Assembly (NCBI RefSeq): GCF_001648155.1
Contig: NZ_CP015199.1
Location: forward strand, 4,659,001-4,723,000
Length of the DNA stretch: 64,000 nucleotides
Direction: 5' to 3'
DNA from: Chryseobacterium glaciei
Lineage (GTDB): Bacteria > Bacteroidota > Bacteroidia > Flavobacteriales > Weeksellaceae
Both the position numbers and the translations under genes were made by a program. Positions 1 to 8,372 of the stretch are shown here, piece after piece. Position 1 is the first letter of the stretch. Every line of letters starts with the position of its first letter. The notes under the pieces are model-generated. The model was not told where the DNA came from and did not search any database. It saw only the letters and a program-made list of their open reading frames with translations.

Positions 1-1
1 A

Positions 2-367
2 CAACAGTTTTACATTGACCTTACTTTCCCTTTCTACGGATACAATAGAGAAGGTGCAGACGTGAAAGAAGGCGTACAGAGAAACTGGTGGAGACAAGGA
101 ATGATGGGTGGAATTGTTGCTCATTACGACGGAATTAAAGCGTTTTCTGAAACTGATTTCAGAGAAGATTTACAAGCGGTTGATATTCCTGTATTGGTTC
201 TTCACGGAGAAGATGACCAGATCGTACCTTACCAAAATGCAGCCCTAAAATCAATAAAATTATTGAAAAACGGAACGCTAATTACTTATCCAGGTTTCCC
301 TCACGGAATGCCGACCACCCATGCTGATGTCATTAATAAAGATCTTTTAGAATTTATACAGTCATAA
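2..367 (+). CDS. Alpha/beta hydrolase, C-terminal part (non-heme chloroperoxidase/arylesterase type)
   Basis: The frame is open from the left window edge, so this is the C-terminal ~121 residues of a gene that starts outside. The GTG at 62 is an internal codon, not the start. The sequence has the cap-region stretch with NWWRQGMMGG, then the hydrolase signature VLVLHGEDDQIVP, which carries the acidic member of the catalytic triad, then GFPHGMP, which carries the catalytic histidine. The nucleophile elbow is outside the window. This arrangement is typical of cofactor-free haloperoxidases and arylesterases of the alpha/beta hydrolase fold; the true substrate cannot be told. A strong terminator follows directly, so this is the last gene of its transcription unit. 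Confidence 0.85.
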   Translation, partial: QQFYIDLTFPFYGYNREGADVKEGVQRNWWRQGMMGGIVAHYDGIKAFSETDFREDLQAVDIPVLVLHGEDDQIVPYQNAALKSIKLLKNGTLITYPGFPHGMPTTHADVINKDLLEFIQS

Positions 368-386
368 TTTCTAAATATAAATGAAT

Positions 387-422
387 AAAAGCCCTTGAAT
401 AAAGATATTCAAGGGCTTTTTT
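387..422 (+). terminator. Rho-independent terminator after the hydrolase
   Basis: Perfect stem AAAAGCCCTTGAAT (387-400) pairs with ATTCAAGGGCTTTT (407-420) around a 6-nt loop, followed by more T. It lies 20 bases after the hydrolase stop codon. Confidence 0.9.
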
Positions 423-659
423 GTTTTAATTTTTAAATTTTATAGGAAAAATATAAATTAAGATATTCGATTTATGATAACTGTTGGAATTCATGCCTAA
501 TTCTAAAATTAATCACTAAAACAAGACTTGTATTTTTAATTTTTAACTGAATTGCCATACTTTCAAGTTATTATGTTAAAATTTTTCATTAAAAATAACT
601 ATATAGTGAAATATTTTATATATTAGTCAAACTAAAATTAATTCTAAAAATTAATAACT

Positions 660-1037
660 ATGAAAAAAACTCTTCTTTCGGCATTCTATGCCGGCATTTT
701 CTGTGTAGCAATCTCATGTTCAACTGAACGAGCAACTCTAGCCTCTACCGAAGAAATGAAGTCTACAGAAATGACATCTTTCGACAAAGCTCTCAAGGAA
801 ATAATGAAACCCGAAAACCGATCAACACCTGAAGAAAAGGCTCGATTAGGCGCACAATTAAATGACAGATCACTGGATATTTTATTTAATGCTTCATTAG
901 AATTGATAGGTAAAAACGGCAGCAATCTTAGCCAAGCCAACACCAGAGTGGAAAAGGAAAAAGTAATCGTTCAGGCAACCAATCTCTATTTTTCTAAGCT
1001 GAATACTTTAAAAGCTAATCAAAAAGCAGAAAACTAA
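660..1037 (+). CDS. Small predicted lipoprotein
   Basis: 125 residues. The N-terminus is a type II signal peptide: charged MKKT, a hydrophobic stretch, then the lipobox AISC with the cysteine at about residue 20. The mature part is polar, predicted helical, and has no family signature I recognise. It is the first of three closely spaced genes (11 bases before the next ATG), so it is probably cotranscribed with the two secreted proteins downstream. Bacteroidota lipoproteins of this size are usually anchored in the inner or outer membrane; function is unknown. The opposite-strand frame over this gene looks like a shadow because it lacks a leader and a sensible start. Confidence 0.7.
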   Translation: MKKTLLSAFYAGIFCVAISCSTERATLASTEEMKSTEMTSFDKALKEIMKPENRSTPEEKARLGAQLNDRSLDILFNASLELIGKNGSNLSQANTRVEKEKVIVQATNLYFSKLNTLKANQKAEN

Positions 1038-1048
1038 AATCCAAGATC

Positions 1049-1570
1049 ATGAAAAAAATATTCTTATCACTCTTTGCAATGATTGCAATTGGTCTTCATG
1101 CTCAAAACAAGATGAACATATTTAATTATACCGCATATAATTTATCAAATTTCTTGGTAGGATCGGATCAGACAAACAATTGTATTCCTAATATCAGCGG
1201 AACCAATTATCCGGTTATGGTTCCTCCCATGGGTGCTGTAACTTATAACGGCTATTATAACAGTCATCTTCAAAGTCCGCCAATTAATACCTGGACGGTA
1301 CAAATTAATCCAACCACTACCCTTCCGCCACAGGCTCCAACATCTCCATTACTTATTTCTTTAGGATCGGTAACCAAATGGCAGATGAATAAATTTTTTG
1401 TAGATGATCCCAGCGGTGCCCCACTTTATTACAGCGGTGCATCTATAGGAATGATTGGTTGTAATACACCTATAATTTCTACTTTAACGCCCACTGCAGC
1501 ACAACCGTTTCCATTTAATGCATTCTGGTTTGACGTAGGAACCGACACATACTTTATAATACAACCATAG
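1049..1570 (+). CDS. Secreted hypothetical protein, paralogue 1 of a tandem pair
   Basis: 173 residues with a signal peptide ending near HAQ (residues 1-19), so it is exported to the periplasm or beyond. It is paralogous to the next gene: both have N-[YF]-x-x-Y-[DN]-L early, TNNC[IL]P in the middle, a [KR]W motif around the centre, AFWF near the end and a Y-[FL]-I-I-Q terminus. The short proline-rich segment TTLPPQAPTSP is not present in the partner. I do not recognise a named family. It sits five bases before its paralogue, so the two are almost certainly cotranscribed. Confidence 0.7.
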   Translation: MKKIFLSLFAMIAIGLHAQNKMNIFNYTAYNLSNFLVGSDQTNNCIPNISGTNYPVMVPPMGAVTYNGYYNSHLQSPPINTWTVQINPTTTLPPQAPTSPLLISLGSVTKWQMNKFFVDDPSGAPLYYSGASIGMIGCNTPIISTLTPTAAQPFPFNAFWFDVGTDTYFIIQP

Positions 1571-1575
1571 AAATT

Positions 1576-2079
1576 ATGAAAAAAATATTAATACTCTTAC
1601 CTGTTTTTATATTTTCGTTATCTTTTTCACAGGGAAAATTATACATTCAGAATTACTCCAATTATGACCTTGTGATGCGTGTTGTAGCAGGTAATACAAA
1701 TAATTGCTTACCAGAAGTGGTTACAAGTATGAATTTCCCGGCTAATACACAAGATGTGATCGACAACTTTAATGATTCGGCTCCTTATGCAAATGACTGG
1801 TCTGTGAGATTATCTCCCACCGGAAATCCGCTCTCCCAAGCAGTTCCTTCGGGATTACTTACTACCGTATCAAATCTTACCCGTTGGAAATTTATTTGGT
1901 TCCATACAGCATATCCGGGCACAACCAATTCAACGCCTGATGTTGATTTCAATATGGCCGATCCATCTGCATTTGCTGCTTGTCCGCTATCAGGATCAGA
2001 TTTTATTGACGGAAGTTTAACGGATGCATTTTGGTTTTATATTGCGTCAGAAAATGCAACTTATTTAATAATTCAGTAA
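1576..2079 (+). CDS. Secreted hypothetical protein, paralogue 2 of a tandem pair
   Basis: 167 residues with a signal peptide (MKKILILLPVFIFSLSFSQ). The mature part starts GKLYIQNYSNYDL and ends YLIIQ, matching the layout of the gene just upstream (shared TNNCLP, TRWK, DAFWF and terminal YxIIQ). The two genes probably arose by tandem duplication and then diverged, because only the anchor motifs are kept. Two conserved cysteines, in NNC and in the C[PN] context, could form a disulfide. Function unknown. The unit ends at a clear terminator about 45 bases downstream. Confidence 0.7.
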   Translation: MKKILILLPVFIFSLSFSQGKLYIQNYSNYDLVMRVVAGNTNNCLPEVVTSMNFPANTQDVIDNFNDSAPYANDWSVRLSPTGNPLSQAVPSGLLTTVSNLTRWKFIWFHTAYPGTTNSTPDVDFNMADPSAFAACPLSGSDFIDGSLTDAFWFYIASENATYLIIQ

Positions 2080-2125
2080 TATTTTCAAACTTAGAAAGTA
2101 CGAAAATTTACATCATTAAATATAT

Positions 2126-2157
2126 AATCCCTAAGACGAAATCTTAGGGATTTTTTT
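2126..2157 (+). terminator. Rho-independent terminator of the 660-2079 unit
   Basis: Stem AATCCCTAAGA (2126-2136) pairs with TCTTAGGGATT (2142-2152), loop of 5 nt, followed by a T run. Confidence 0.9.
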
Positions 2158-2351
2158 ATTGGTTTTTTATCATTGATGTAAAAATACTACTTTGAATTTT
2201 CCTGAAAAATATTGATGAATGGGTAATTTTTAATTTAAAATAATTACAATTATATCTTCTAATAAACATTGTTAAAAAATTTAAAATCAATAAATTACAC
2301 TATACACTATCTTATTTATTCTTTGTTGATGGACGGAAACCGAAAAGCCTT

Positions 2352-2918
2352 ATGAGGAGGAATATTTTAACAGTTATGAATAATCAGCAAGAATTTACTC
2401 CACAAAATCCGAACGGTCAAATCATTCAAATTAATGTTGAAGAAGATCTTTTACAATATTTAGATAAAGACGATTTACAAAAAATGAACGACAGTATGCC
2501 TGAGAATCAAAAGGTGCAAGACTTTTCTCCTTTTTTTACCGAGTATGTAGAAACAGACATTTTTATGGTTAATACAGATGTAGTCTATTAGGGTCTACCC
2601 CAAATAATCACCTGTAATACCATCATTTTTGATGGCAGAAGGATTACTTCTTATGTATAGTTAGTCATTAAAACAGGCAATACCTCAATAAAGAATCCGA
2701 ATAGCAAAAATCAATATCAAATACTTTTATCAGGAACTTCCGATGGTAATGGTTCCAATGGTAATAACGGCCAAGATGGTCAATATGGCAAATCAATTAC
2801 CGGAAGCCCAGGTGAGAATGGTAGTTCTGTTACTCTGGCTAAACCTGGTGATTCTAGTACTCCCAGAACACGAGGTATGAGTACTCCAACTTCAAAGCTT
2901 TATTTTGGATCCATTTAA
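2352..2918 (+). pseudogene. Glycine-rich collagen-like surface protein, interrupted by two in-frame TAG codons
   Basis: One reading frame runs from the ATG at 2352 (or the better-looking ATG at 2376, M-N-N-Q-Q) to the TAA at 2916, broken only by TAG at 2589-2591 and TAG at 2658-2660. Both sides of each stop still read as protein in the same frame. The middle reads IITCNTIIFDG, then VIKTGNTS and NQYQILLSGTSDG, followed by a Gly/Asn-rich stretch (DGNGSNGNNGQDGQYG). That layout resembles flavobacterial glycine-rich, collagen-like surface proteins, but the Gly-rich part is short. I read it as a decayed gene. Stop-codon readthrough is possible but has no support here. Confidence 0.6.
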
Positions 2919-3034
2919 TTAAATGGCAATAACCTATTTACCATTTTAATATCTATGAACGCCCAATCAACAGATAAGATGACAATCAAAATTTTAACTT
3001 TAATAGATATTAGAAAATAATTATTCTTCGTTAC

Positions 3035-3065
3035 AATAAACCTCTCAAAATCTGAGAGGTTTATT
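3035..3065. terminator. Bidirectional terminator
   Basis: A 13-bp stem AATAAACCTCTCA (3035-3047) pairs with TGAGAGGTTTATT (3053-3065), loop of 5 nt. It lies just downstream of the minus-strand azoreductase and can also end transcription of the plus-strand pseudogene. Confidence 0.8.
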
Positions 3066-3089
3066 TCATTAATAATTTTGATAAAAATG

Positions 3090-3695
3090 TTAATCAATAT
3101 TGATACTGTCAACGGCTTTCTCCATTGCATGATCTTTCAAACCAGGAACTTTCAGCCCTTCAGCTCGAATAACCGTTACGTCTGTCATTCCTAAAAAGCC
3201 AAGAAAAGCCTTCAAATAAGGTGCAACAAAGTCATTAGCTTTACCTGGACCTTCAGAATAGACACCTCCTGAAGACATTGCGACATACACTTTTTTCCCT
3301 GTCACTTTCCCCATCGGAAGACCATTTTCACCATAACCAAAAGTGATTCCGGGTCTAGTAATATGATCAATCCAGGCTTTCAGTGAGGTATGAATGGTGA
3401 AATTAATCAATGGAGCTCCAATCACGATGATATCAGATGACATTAACTGTTTAACCAAGTCATCAGACAGGCGAATAGATTCTTTCTCATCTTCGTTCAG
3501 TTTCTCTGAAGGAGTAAAAAGTGTATGCAGAACTTTTGGAGTCAGGTGTGGCATTTCCATTTCCACCAGATTCAATTCTTCAAGTTCATTTTCAGGATAT
3601 TTTTCCTGTATTTTTTCAATAATAGCATTACCTAGTTTAATGCTGTATGATTCTTTGCCTAGCAGGCTCGACTTCAAATGAAGGATACGTTTCAT
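3090..3695 (-). CDS. azoR: FMN-dependent NADH-azoreductase (AzoR-like)
   Basis: 201 residues from MKRILHLKSS; the longer frame adds ten residues that do not belong to the family. This flavodoxin-like fold uses FMN and NADH to reduce quinones and azo compounds by two electrons in the cytosol. Visible landmarks are the N-terminal beta strand with the FMN-phosphate loop (LKSSLLGKESYS), the flavin-contact segment GAPLINF-x-I-x-x-x-LKAWID, RPGITFGYGENG, and MSSGGVYSEGPG. Length matches the family. It is divergent from an HxlR-type regulator gene across 118 bases, a common layout in which the regulator senses reactive electrophiles or quinones and controls the reductase. Confidence 0.88.
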   Translation of the reverse strand: MKRILHLKSSLLGKESYSIKLGNAIIEKIQEKYPENELEELNLVEMEMPHLTPKVLHTLFTPSEKLNEDEKESIRLSDDLVKQLMSSDIIVIGAPLINFTIHTSLKAWIDHITRPGITFGYGENGLPMGKVTGKKVYVAMSSGGVYSEGPGKANDFVAPYLKAFLGFLGMTDVTVIRAEGLKVPGLKDHAMEKAVDSINID

Positions 3696-3727
3696 AAAAT
3701 TGAATTTATTTAATAATTTTAACAAGA

Positions 3728-3808
3728 CAAAGTTATGACCCTGAAGTATACATTAGTAAGCAGTTACCCAAAGGATAGCGCTTACTTTTAGGAAAGTCCT
3801 TATCTTTG
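3728..3808. promoter_or_regulatory. Divergent promoter and putative HxlR operator
   Basis: Two Bacteroidota-type -7 elements point outward. TAACTTTG on the minus strand (3728-3735) serves the azoreductase. TATCTTTG on the plus strand (3801-3808) serves the regulator and leaves only a very short leader. Between them lies an inverted repeat, AGTAAGC (3755-3761) and GCTTACT (3780-3786), spaced like two half-sites of a dimeric winged-helix regulator. Assignment to the HxlR protein is inference from position. Confidence 0.5.
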
Positions 3809-3813
3809 TTACA

Positions 3814-4182
3814 ATGGAAATAACTGAAAATAAAACTCTTCCGACCAAAACAGAATGTGACGGTTCTCTTAAAAACGTCATCGATGCAATGTATGTTCTT
3901 AGTGGAAGATGGAAATTGCCTCTGATACTTTGTCTGGTACAATCACCAAAACGTTTTAATGAAATTCAAAAAGAAATGGCGAGTATATCTCCAAAAGTTT
4001 TATCTAATGAACTGAAAGATTTAGAACTTAATTTCTTTATAGAGCGCAAAGTATTTCCTACAACTCCAGTCAGTATTATTTACGAAGCTACAGAATATAC
4101 GCATACATTAAAAAATGTTCTGGCAGAGCTAAGTATTTGGGGTGAGAAACATAGAGATAAAATTAAACAGACAGGATTCTGA
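3814..4182 (+). CDS. HxlR/MarR-like winged-helix transcriptional regulator
   Basis: 122 residues. The family signature is clear: a conserved cysteine near the N-terminus (Cys15), then SGRWKLPLILCL, RFNEIQKEMASISPKVLSNELKDLE, the wing with P-V-S-I-I-Y-E, and the C-terminal dimerisation helix LSIWGEKH. HxlR-type proteins bind DNA as dimers and often sense quinones, aldehydes or disulfide stress through the N-terminal cysteine. Divergent orientation next to an NADH-azoreductase supports local control of that gene and autoregulation. The -7 element ends about 5 bases before the ATG, so the message may be nearly leaderless. Confidence 0.9.
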   Translation: MEITENKTLPTKTECDGSLKNVIDAMYVLSGRWKLPLILCLVQSPKRFNEIQKEMASISPKVLSNELKDLELNFFIERKVFPTTPVSIIYEATEYTHTLKNVLAELSIWGEKHRDKIKQTGF

Positions 4183-4298
4183 ACATTACTTTGATCGAGA
4201 ATAATATCAGATTTGCAATTTATTAGAATAAAATATAAACTAATTTTTCACAATTGTAATTTGAGTCGTTTATTAACATTTTTACATTGTATAATTAA

Positions 4299-4332
4299 AA
4301 AAGCCTTTAAATAGTAGTATTTAAAGGCTTTT
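4299..4332. terminator. Strong bidirectional hairpin
   Basis: Stem AAAAGCCTTTAAATA (4299-4313) pairs with the segment 4318-4332, tiny loop, A-rich before and T-rich after. It can terminate the HxlR gene. The same type of hairpin reappears at 43345-43381, each time followed by a tRNA-like fragment. Confidence 0.8.
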
Positions 4333-4343
4333 AATATTTTTAA

Positions 4344-4370
4344 GCTTCTCAACTTGCGGAGAGAAGGATT
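4344..4370 (-). repeat. Fragment resembling a tRNA-Ser 3' end (possible att scar)
   Basis: The segment CTTGCGGAGAGAAGGATT, read on the minus strand, is AATCC-TTCTCTCCGCAAG. It resembles the last bases of many bacterial serine tRNAs (TTCGAATCCCTCTCTCTCCGC). No remainder of a tRNA is present, so it is not a gene. A near-identical fragment with the same upstream hairpin lies at 43396-43421. tRNA 3' ends are preferred targets of tyrosine recombinases, so this could be an integration scar. Confidence 0.4.
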
Positions 4371-4396
4371 ATAAGTATGTATGAAAAATTATAATT

Positions 4397-4681
4397 TTAA
4401 AATGACTTTAGCTGCTCATCATAATACGAAATGGCATCATCAATAACAGAAGTTATTTTCGGGAAATTGTTATATCTATCTCTAAAAACTTCTAATCCGG
4501 TAAATTCTGTAGAAATATTGCTTGAAAAGGTACTCGTAAAATTAATCGTCCTAAGTACATGACTGACTTGGATTAGTGTATTAATTTTATTATCAATTGA
4601 TAACTGCGGTGTCAAATGATGTCTTAAATCTTTAAGTTCATCCAACTGAGCTTTGGTTACCATTTTTTTGTTCTTTTTCAT
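4397..4681 (-). CDS. Small helical hypothetical protein
   Basis: 94 residues from M-K-K-N-K-K. The frame has a plausible upstream extension of five residues that I do not favour. The protein is charged and mostly helical in appearance, with no signal peptide and no motif I recognise. It stands alone between the HxlR region and the pectate lyase gene. A minus-strand frame overlapping its 5' end (to 4823) looks like a shadow. Function unknown; it could be a degraded or accessory protein. Confidence 0.45.
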   Translation of the reverse strand: MKKNKKMVTKAQLDELKDLRHHLTPQLSIDNKINTLIQVSHVLRTINFTSTFSSNISTEFTGLEVFRDRYNNFPKITSVIDDAISYYDEQLKSF

Positions 4682-4810
4682 TAAACAAAAGTACATCTTT
4701 TATGAAACTAATATTTACATTTTGTATTAACAAATCGTAATGTAAAGCCCAAAAAGTGTATCTATAATCAAAAAACATTGCTATGCAAATCTTACAGACT
4801 TTATGCAAAA

Positions 4811-4840
4811 AAAATCCTTTCAAAAATTTGAAAGGATTTT
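4811..4840 (-). terminator. Terminator of the pectate lyase gene
   Basis: AAAATCCTTTCAAA (4811-4824) pairs with TTTGAAAGGATTTT (4827-4840). It is placed 26 bases after the stop of the minus-strand lyase gene, and a T run follows on that strand. Confidence 0.8.
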
Positions 4841-4865
4841 TTCATAATAATAAATCAGTCAATTT

Positions 4866-7865
4866 CTATTTAACAATAATTTTAAAATTACTATTCAAAT
4901 TATCTCCTGAAACATTCAATATATAATTTCCTGATACTTTTCTATCGGTGATATTTAAATTAAAAATTCCATTTCCGTTTGAATTTATTTTTTCTTTAAC
5001 AACAATCCTTCCTGTCATATCCATGATTGTCGCTGTTAAGCTTGATTTTTTATATTCCGGAAGTTTAATGAAAATCTGGTCTTTCAAAGGATTTGGATAT
5101 ACAGATCCCACATTTTTACTGATACTGAATTCCGCATTACCTAATACTGCTTCATTGTACAAAGCAGATATTTCCGTTGGAGATAATGCGTAATTGTACA
5201 TTTTAAGTTCATCAAATGCACCTTTGTAAGGAGCCGGAGCATTGGTAGTTGCCAAAAATTCAAGCTCACCGATGTTTCCGATGATCAGGTCACTTGCTTC
5301 ACCAATACCTGTTACTGCAGTTTCGTCTCCTTCAGCACTTAAATTTCCATTGGTATAAATTCTCATTTTGTGCGCTGTAATATCTCTCTGGATCACAACA
5401 TGTACCCAGTTGTTGGTAAAATAATTGGCAATTGGGGATGTGATTTCCTTTTTCGTAACATCATCGTCGATAGCATATCGTAGCTGACCGCCTTTGATCT
5501 CTACATTAAAACGTTTACCGGTTGCACCCGTTGTCGTATTTTTGGTAAATGAACCTTTACACAATACATAAAGACTTGTCGCCGAAGACGATGGAATCAT
5601 GCTTACCGGAGCTTTCATCCAATAAGAAACAGTAAAAGAATTCGTATTAAATAAGATCTGATCCTGATGCGGAATACTCGCTATATACGGTGTATTCGGT
5701 GAAGTTGCCAAATCAAGAGCATAATTTTCTCTTCCGGGAACTCTTACGCTTGCATTATCATAGGCTACATTTAAGGTTCCATTATTGGCGAAAGATGTTA
5801 GATCTGCAATCTGTTCACCCGCTGAAGGCGCTTCCATGAACGGCCAGTTTCCGACAAGACTTTGTGTTATTGCACGGAAATTCCAAACATTTCCTGTTGT
5901 AAGACCGAGCGCATTATTAGCATCAATTCTCCAATAGTAATTTGTTGCCGGATTTAAATTCGTAAGTTGATACGATGGTGTAGCAGAATAAGGTACCGTA
6001 GCGATATTGGTTAAATTTTGAGGATTTGTTCCAAAATAAACTGTATACGATGTTGTGTTTGTACTGCCCGTCCATTTTAAAAGCAGATTACCATTGTTCA
6101 ACTCTACGCTAGTATTACCATTTGCGGGAGTCGGGTTCGAGGCCTGTGTTGGAGCTGCCGGAATTGGCGGTGTAGTAACTGTATTTGAAGTATAAACAGA
6201 AGATTCTGTCGAATTTATTGCTTTAACTCTGTAATAATATTGAGTATTTGGTGTTAAACCTGATTCATTATAGCTTGTTGTATTCGCAGGAAGTGTTGCA
6301 ATGATTGAAAAAGTAGTTCCATCGGGAGAACGCTCTAATACATAATTGGTTTCATTAGCAGCATTATCATTCCAGTTAACTGTTAAAGAACTTGAAGGTG
6401 TAGATCCTGTTGTGACTGCATTTGTGAAATTCAAATTCGATGGCGGAATAATAAAATCCGGAGCCGGTGTATTTGTTAAGTTGTTAATATAAACTTCAAT
6501 GTTCAAATATGGAGCATATGTTGTGCTTACATTTAAAGCATCAAAAACGTTTGGATTCAATCCGTTGGCAGTTTCCCACGCATCCGGCATCCCGTCGTTA
6601 TCTGTATCTAAAGGAGCCGGAGCACCATAAACATGTCCTGCCCCACCATTAGTAAAACCAAATTGAGTCGTTAAATCTGTTTGTACATAAACATAGGTCG
6701 CAGTTGTTCCTTTCGATTGTAGATCTGAAACTATTAAATTATCTACCTGATCACGTCTCGGATACGAAGCTCCTACCTTTGCTACAATATTATCGAATGC
6801 AGTCTGCGCAGTTACTGTCGTGTTTTTCATCGGATAATCATACGGAGCCGACATTATTGCGGCTGCATCTCCTACAGGATATCCTGTTAAATTCTGAGGA
6901 ACTAAAGTTCCGTCCAAAACACCGTTTCTATTATTATCAAAATAATTTCCGGAACCATATAAATTGAAATTGGCATTTCCTACACTAAAAGGTGTAGTAA
7001 CCGTAGTGCTTGTATTTGGACCTCCGATAAAATAATTGTTGATGATATTCGCATAGGAAGCTCCTGCCGAATCTCCGCCCATAATGTAAGCCTCTCCGGA
7101 TTGTGTGTGCCCATAGGTATTTCCGTAATTCCCCCAATTGTAAACAACGTTGTTTACAAACTCATTAATCCCTTTTATTTTATTATTTCGGGTTTTATTA
7201 CAGATGTATAAATTTCCAATTAAACTGATCTTTCCGCCCGGCGGCGGTTGCATTAATCCTCCCGCAGAGTGATTGTGGCGGTGCATTCCCTGTCCTATAA
7301 TAGAATTCTGAATCGTTATATTATCCGGACTCGTCCCATTACCATCCCAGTTAACAGAAAATACTTCGTCTGTACCCCAGGTAAAAGTCATGTGATCCAA
7401 AATGATATTGGCTCCATTCGCAATTCCTGAAGCATCTTGATTTTGAGATGTCCCGCCATAACGAAGACGAAGAAATCTCGCAATCGTATTATTGGCTCCT
7501 GAAAATGAAACTCTTGGCCCTAAAAACACAATTCCTTCTCCGGGAGCGGTCTGCCCCGCAATCGTTGTATTAGCAGGTACCGCAACTATTGACTGTAAAT
7601 TAACAATACCTCCCACTTTAAAGATAACAAATCTACCCGGCTGGCTTACTGCATCACGGAATGAACCCGGTCCGCTGTCATTTAAATTCGTAACCAGATA
7701 AATTTGAGGATTTGCGGCACCTCTCGCTCCTGTAGTATATCTACCAAAACCGGTAGCTTCCGGAAATGCTAATGTCTGAGCATTCAAATCAACAGTGGAT
7801 AGTGTTAATCCACAAAACAGTAAAGATTTAAGAGTCTGCTTAAATAGTAAAGATTTGTTTTTCAT
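4866..7865 (-). CDS. T9SS-exported PL1 pectate lyase-like protein with FN3, LamG and sorting domains
   Basis: 999 residues from M-K-N-K-S-L at 7865; the 28 residues upstream in the frame do not look like a signal peptide, while this start gives one ending at LNAQ. Domains in order: right-handed beta-helix of polysaccharide lyase family 1 type (about 30-410; FPEATGFGRYTTGARG, NLNDSGPGSFRDAV, TIAGQTAPGEGI, LDHMTFTWGTDE), a calcium-type DTDNDGMPDAWE loop near 418, two fibronectin III-like repeats (about 473-665), a LamG/concanavalin-like carbohydrate-binding domain (about 672-898), and a type A T9SS C-terminal sorting domain from YPNPL (about 922) to KIIVK. It is predicted to be surface-exposed or secreted and to cleave pectic polysaccharide by beta-elimination. 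It appears monocistronic, with its own terminator. Confidence 0.85.
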   Translation of the reverse strand: MKNKSLLFKQTLKSLLFCGLTLSTVDLNAQTLAFPEATGFGRYTTGARGAANPQIYLVTNLNDSGPGSFRDAVSQPGRFVIFKVGGIVNLQSIVAVPANTTIAGQTAPGEGIVFLGPRVSFSGANNTIARFLRLRYGGTSQNQDASGIANGANIILDHMTFTWGTDEVFSVNWDGNGTSPDNITIQNSIIGQGMHRHNHSAGGLMQPPPGGKISLIGNLYICNKTRNNKIKGINEFVNNVVYNWGNYGNTYGHTQSGEAYIMGGDSAGASYANIINNYFIGGPNTSTTVTTPFSVGNANFNLYGSGNYFDNNRNGVLDGTLVPQNLTGYPVGDAAAIMSAPYDYPMKNTTVTAQTAFDNIVAKVGASYPRRDQVDNLIVSDLQSKGTTATYVYVQTDLTTQFGFTNGGAGHVYGAPAPLDTDNDGMPDAWETANGLNPNVFDALNVSTTYAPYLNIEVYINNLTNTPAPDFIIPPSNLNFTNAVTTGSTPSSSLTVNWNDNAANETNYVLERSPDGTTFSIIATLPANTTSYNESGLTPNTQYYYRVKAINSTESSVYTSNTVTTPPIPAAPTQASNPTPANGNTSVELNNGNLLLKWTGSTNTTSYTVYFGTNPQNLTNIATVPYSATPSYQLTNLNPATNYYWRIDANNALGLTTGNVWNFRAITQSLVGNWPFMEAPSAGEQIADLTSFANNGTLNVAYDNASVRVPGRENYALDLATSPNTPYIASIPHQDQILFNTNSFTVSYWMKAPVSMIPSSSATSLYVLCKGSFTKNTTTGATGKRFNVEIKGGQLRYAIDDDVTKKEITSPIANYFTNNWVHVVIQRDITAHKMRIYTNGNLSAEGDETAVTGIGEASDLIIGNIGELEFLATTNAPAPYKGAFDELKMYNYALSPTEISALYNEAVLGNAEFSISKNVGSVYPNPLKDQIFIKLPEYKKSSLTATIMDMTGRIVVKEKINSNGNGIFNLNITDRKVSGNYILNVSGDNLNSNFKIIVK

Positions 7866-8288
7866 GAATATTAATTTTGTGTGAACTAATCTACCCACAA
7901 ACCCAAAAAGGAGTATCCTGCCCCATCCTGCCGATCTCCTATATATCAATTAATTACGATAAATATTGAGAAGAAGCATACTATTTCTCTTAATAATAAA
8001 ACAAATTAAACTTCATAAATATTTAAAATTGACTCCAAAAATACGCTCTGAAATTCAATTCATTTAAATATCATATTTCAAGTATTCTATAATGTGTTTA
8101 CAGCGTTTTTAGCTTATTTTAGCTTCTAACCTTGGTGGAGAGATAGAAAAAAATGCTATCCCTATTATCAATAACCGTAACTGAAAAAGACATAACATAA
8201 ATTTCTTTCAAACAAATTGTGATAATAAAAGTTTAGAGATTAAAAAATTAATTTTTCTGCCAAGTATTATGCTTATTGTGAAATTGGC
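7866..8288. other. Non-coding region between the lyase and phzF
   Basis: No convincing gene on either strand. Around 8124-8141 the minus strand reads CTATCTCTCCACCAAGG, faintly like a tRNA 3' end, but too short to call. Otherwise AT-rich spacer that must hold the lyase promoter. Confidence 0.4.
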
Positions 8289-8296
8289 TATATTTG
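8289..8296 (+). promoter_or_regulatory. Putative -7 promoter element of phzF
   Basis: TATATTTG matches the Bacteroidota -7 consensus TAnnTTTG and lies 76 bases before the PhzF start. No convincing -33 TTG partner is visible at the best spacing. Confidence 0.4.
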
Positions 8297-8372
8297 AAAT
8301 CACATTTATATTTCCCTATAGAACGGGCTCGATTTATAGAAAAGAAAGCGACCAACAAAAACTTAAACAATT

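Noticed and set aside
686..943. Minus-strand gene over the lipoprotein
   Set aside because: The plus-strand frame has a clear lipoprotein leader and operon context; the minus frame is a shadow.
4344..4370. Functional tRNA-Ser gene
   Set aside because: Only about 20 bases at the 3' end resemble a tRNA; no acceptor partner, D or anticodon arm is present. The same holds for 43396-43421.
7492..7701. Plus-strand gene inside the pectate lyase gene
   Set aside because: Shadow of the lyase coding frame; no leader, start context or family.
8124..8141. tRNA or tmRNA 3' end
   Set aside because: CTCTCCACCA-like match of about 14 bases only, no stem partner.
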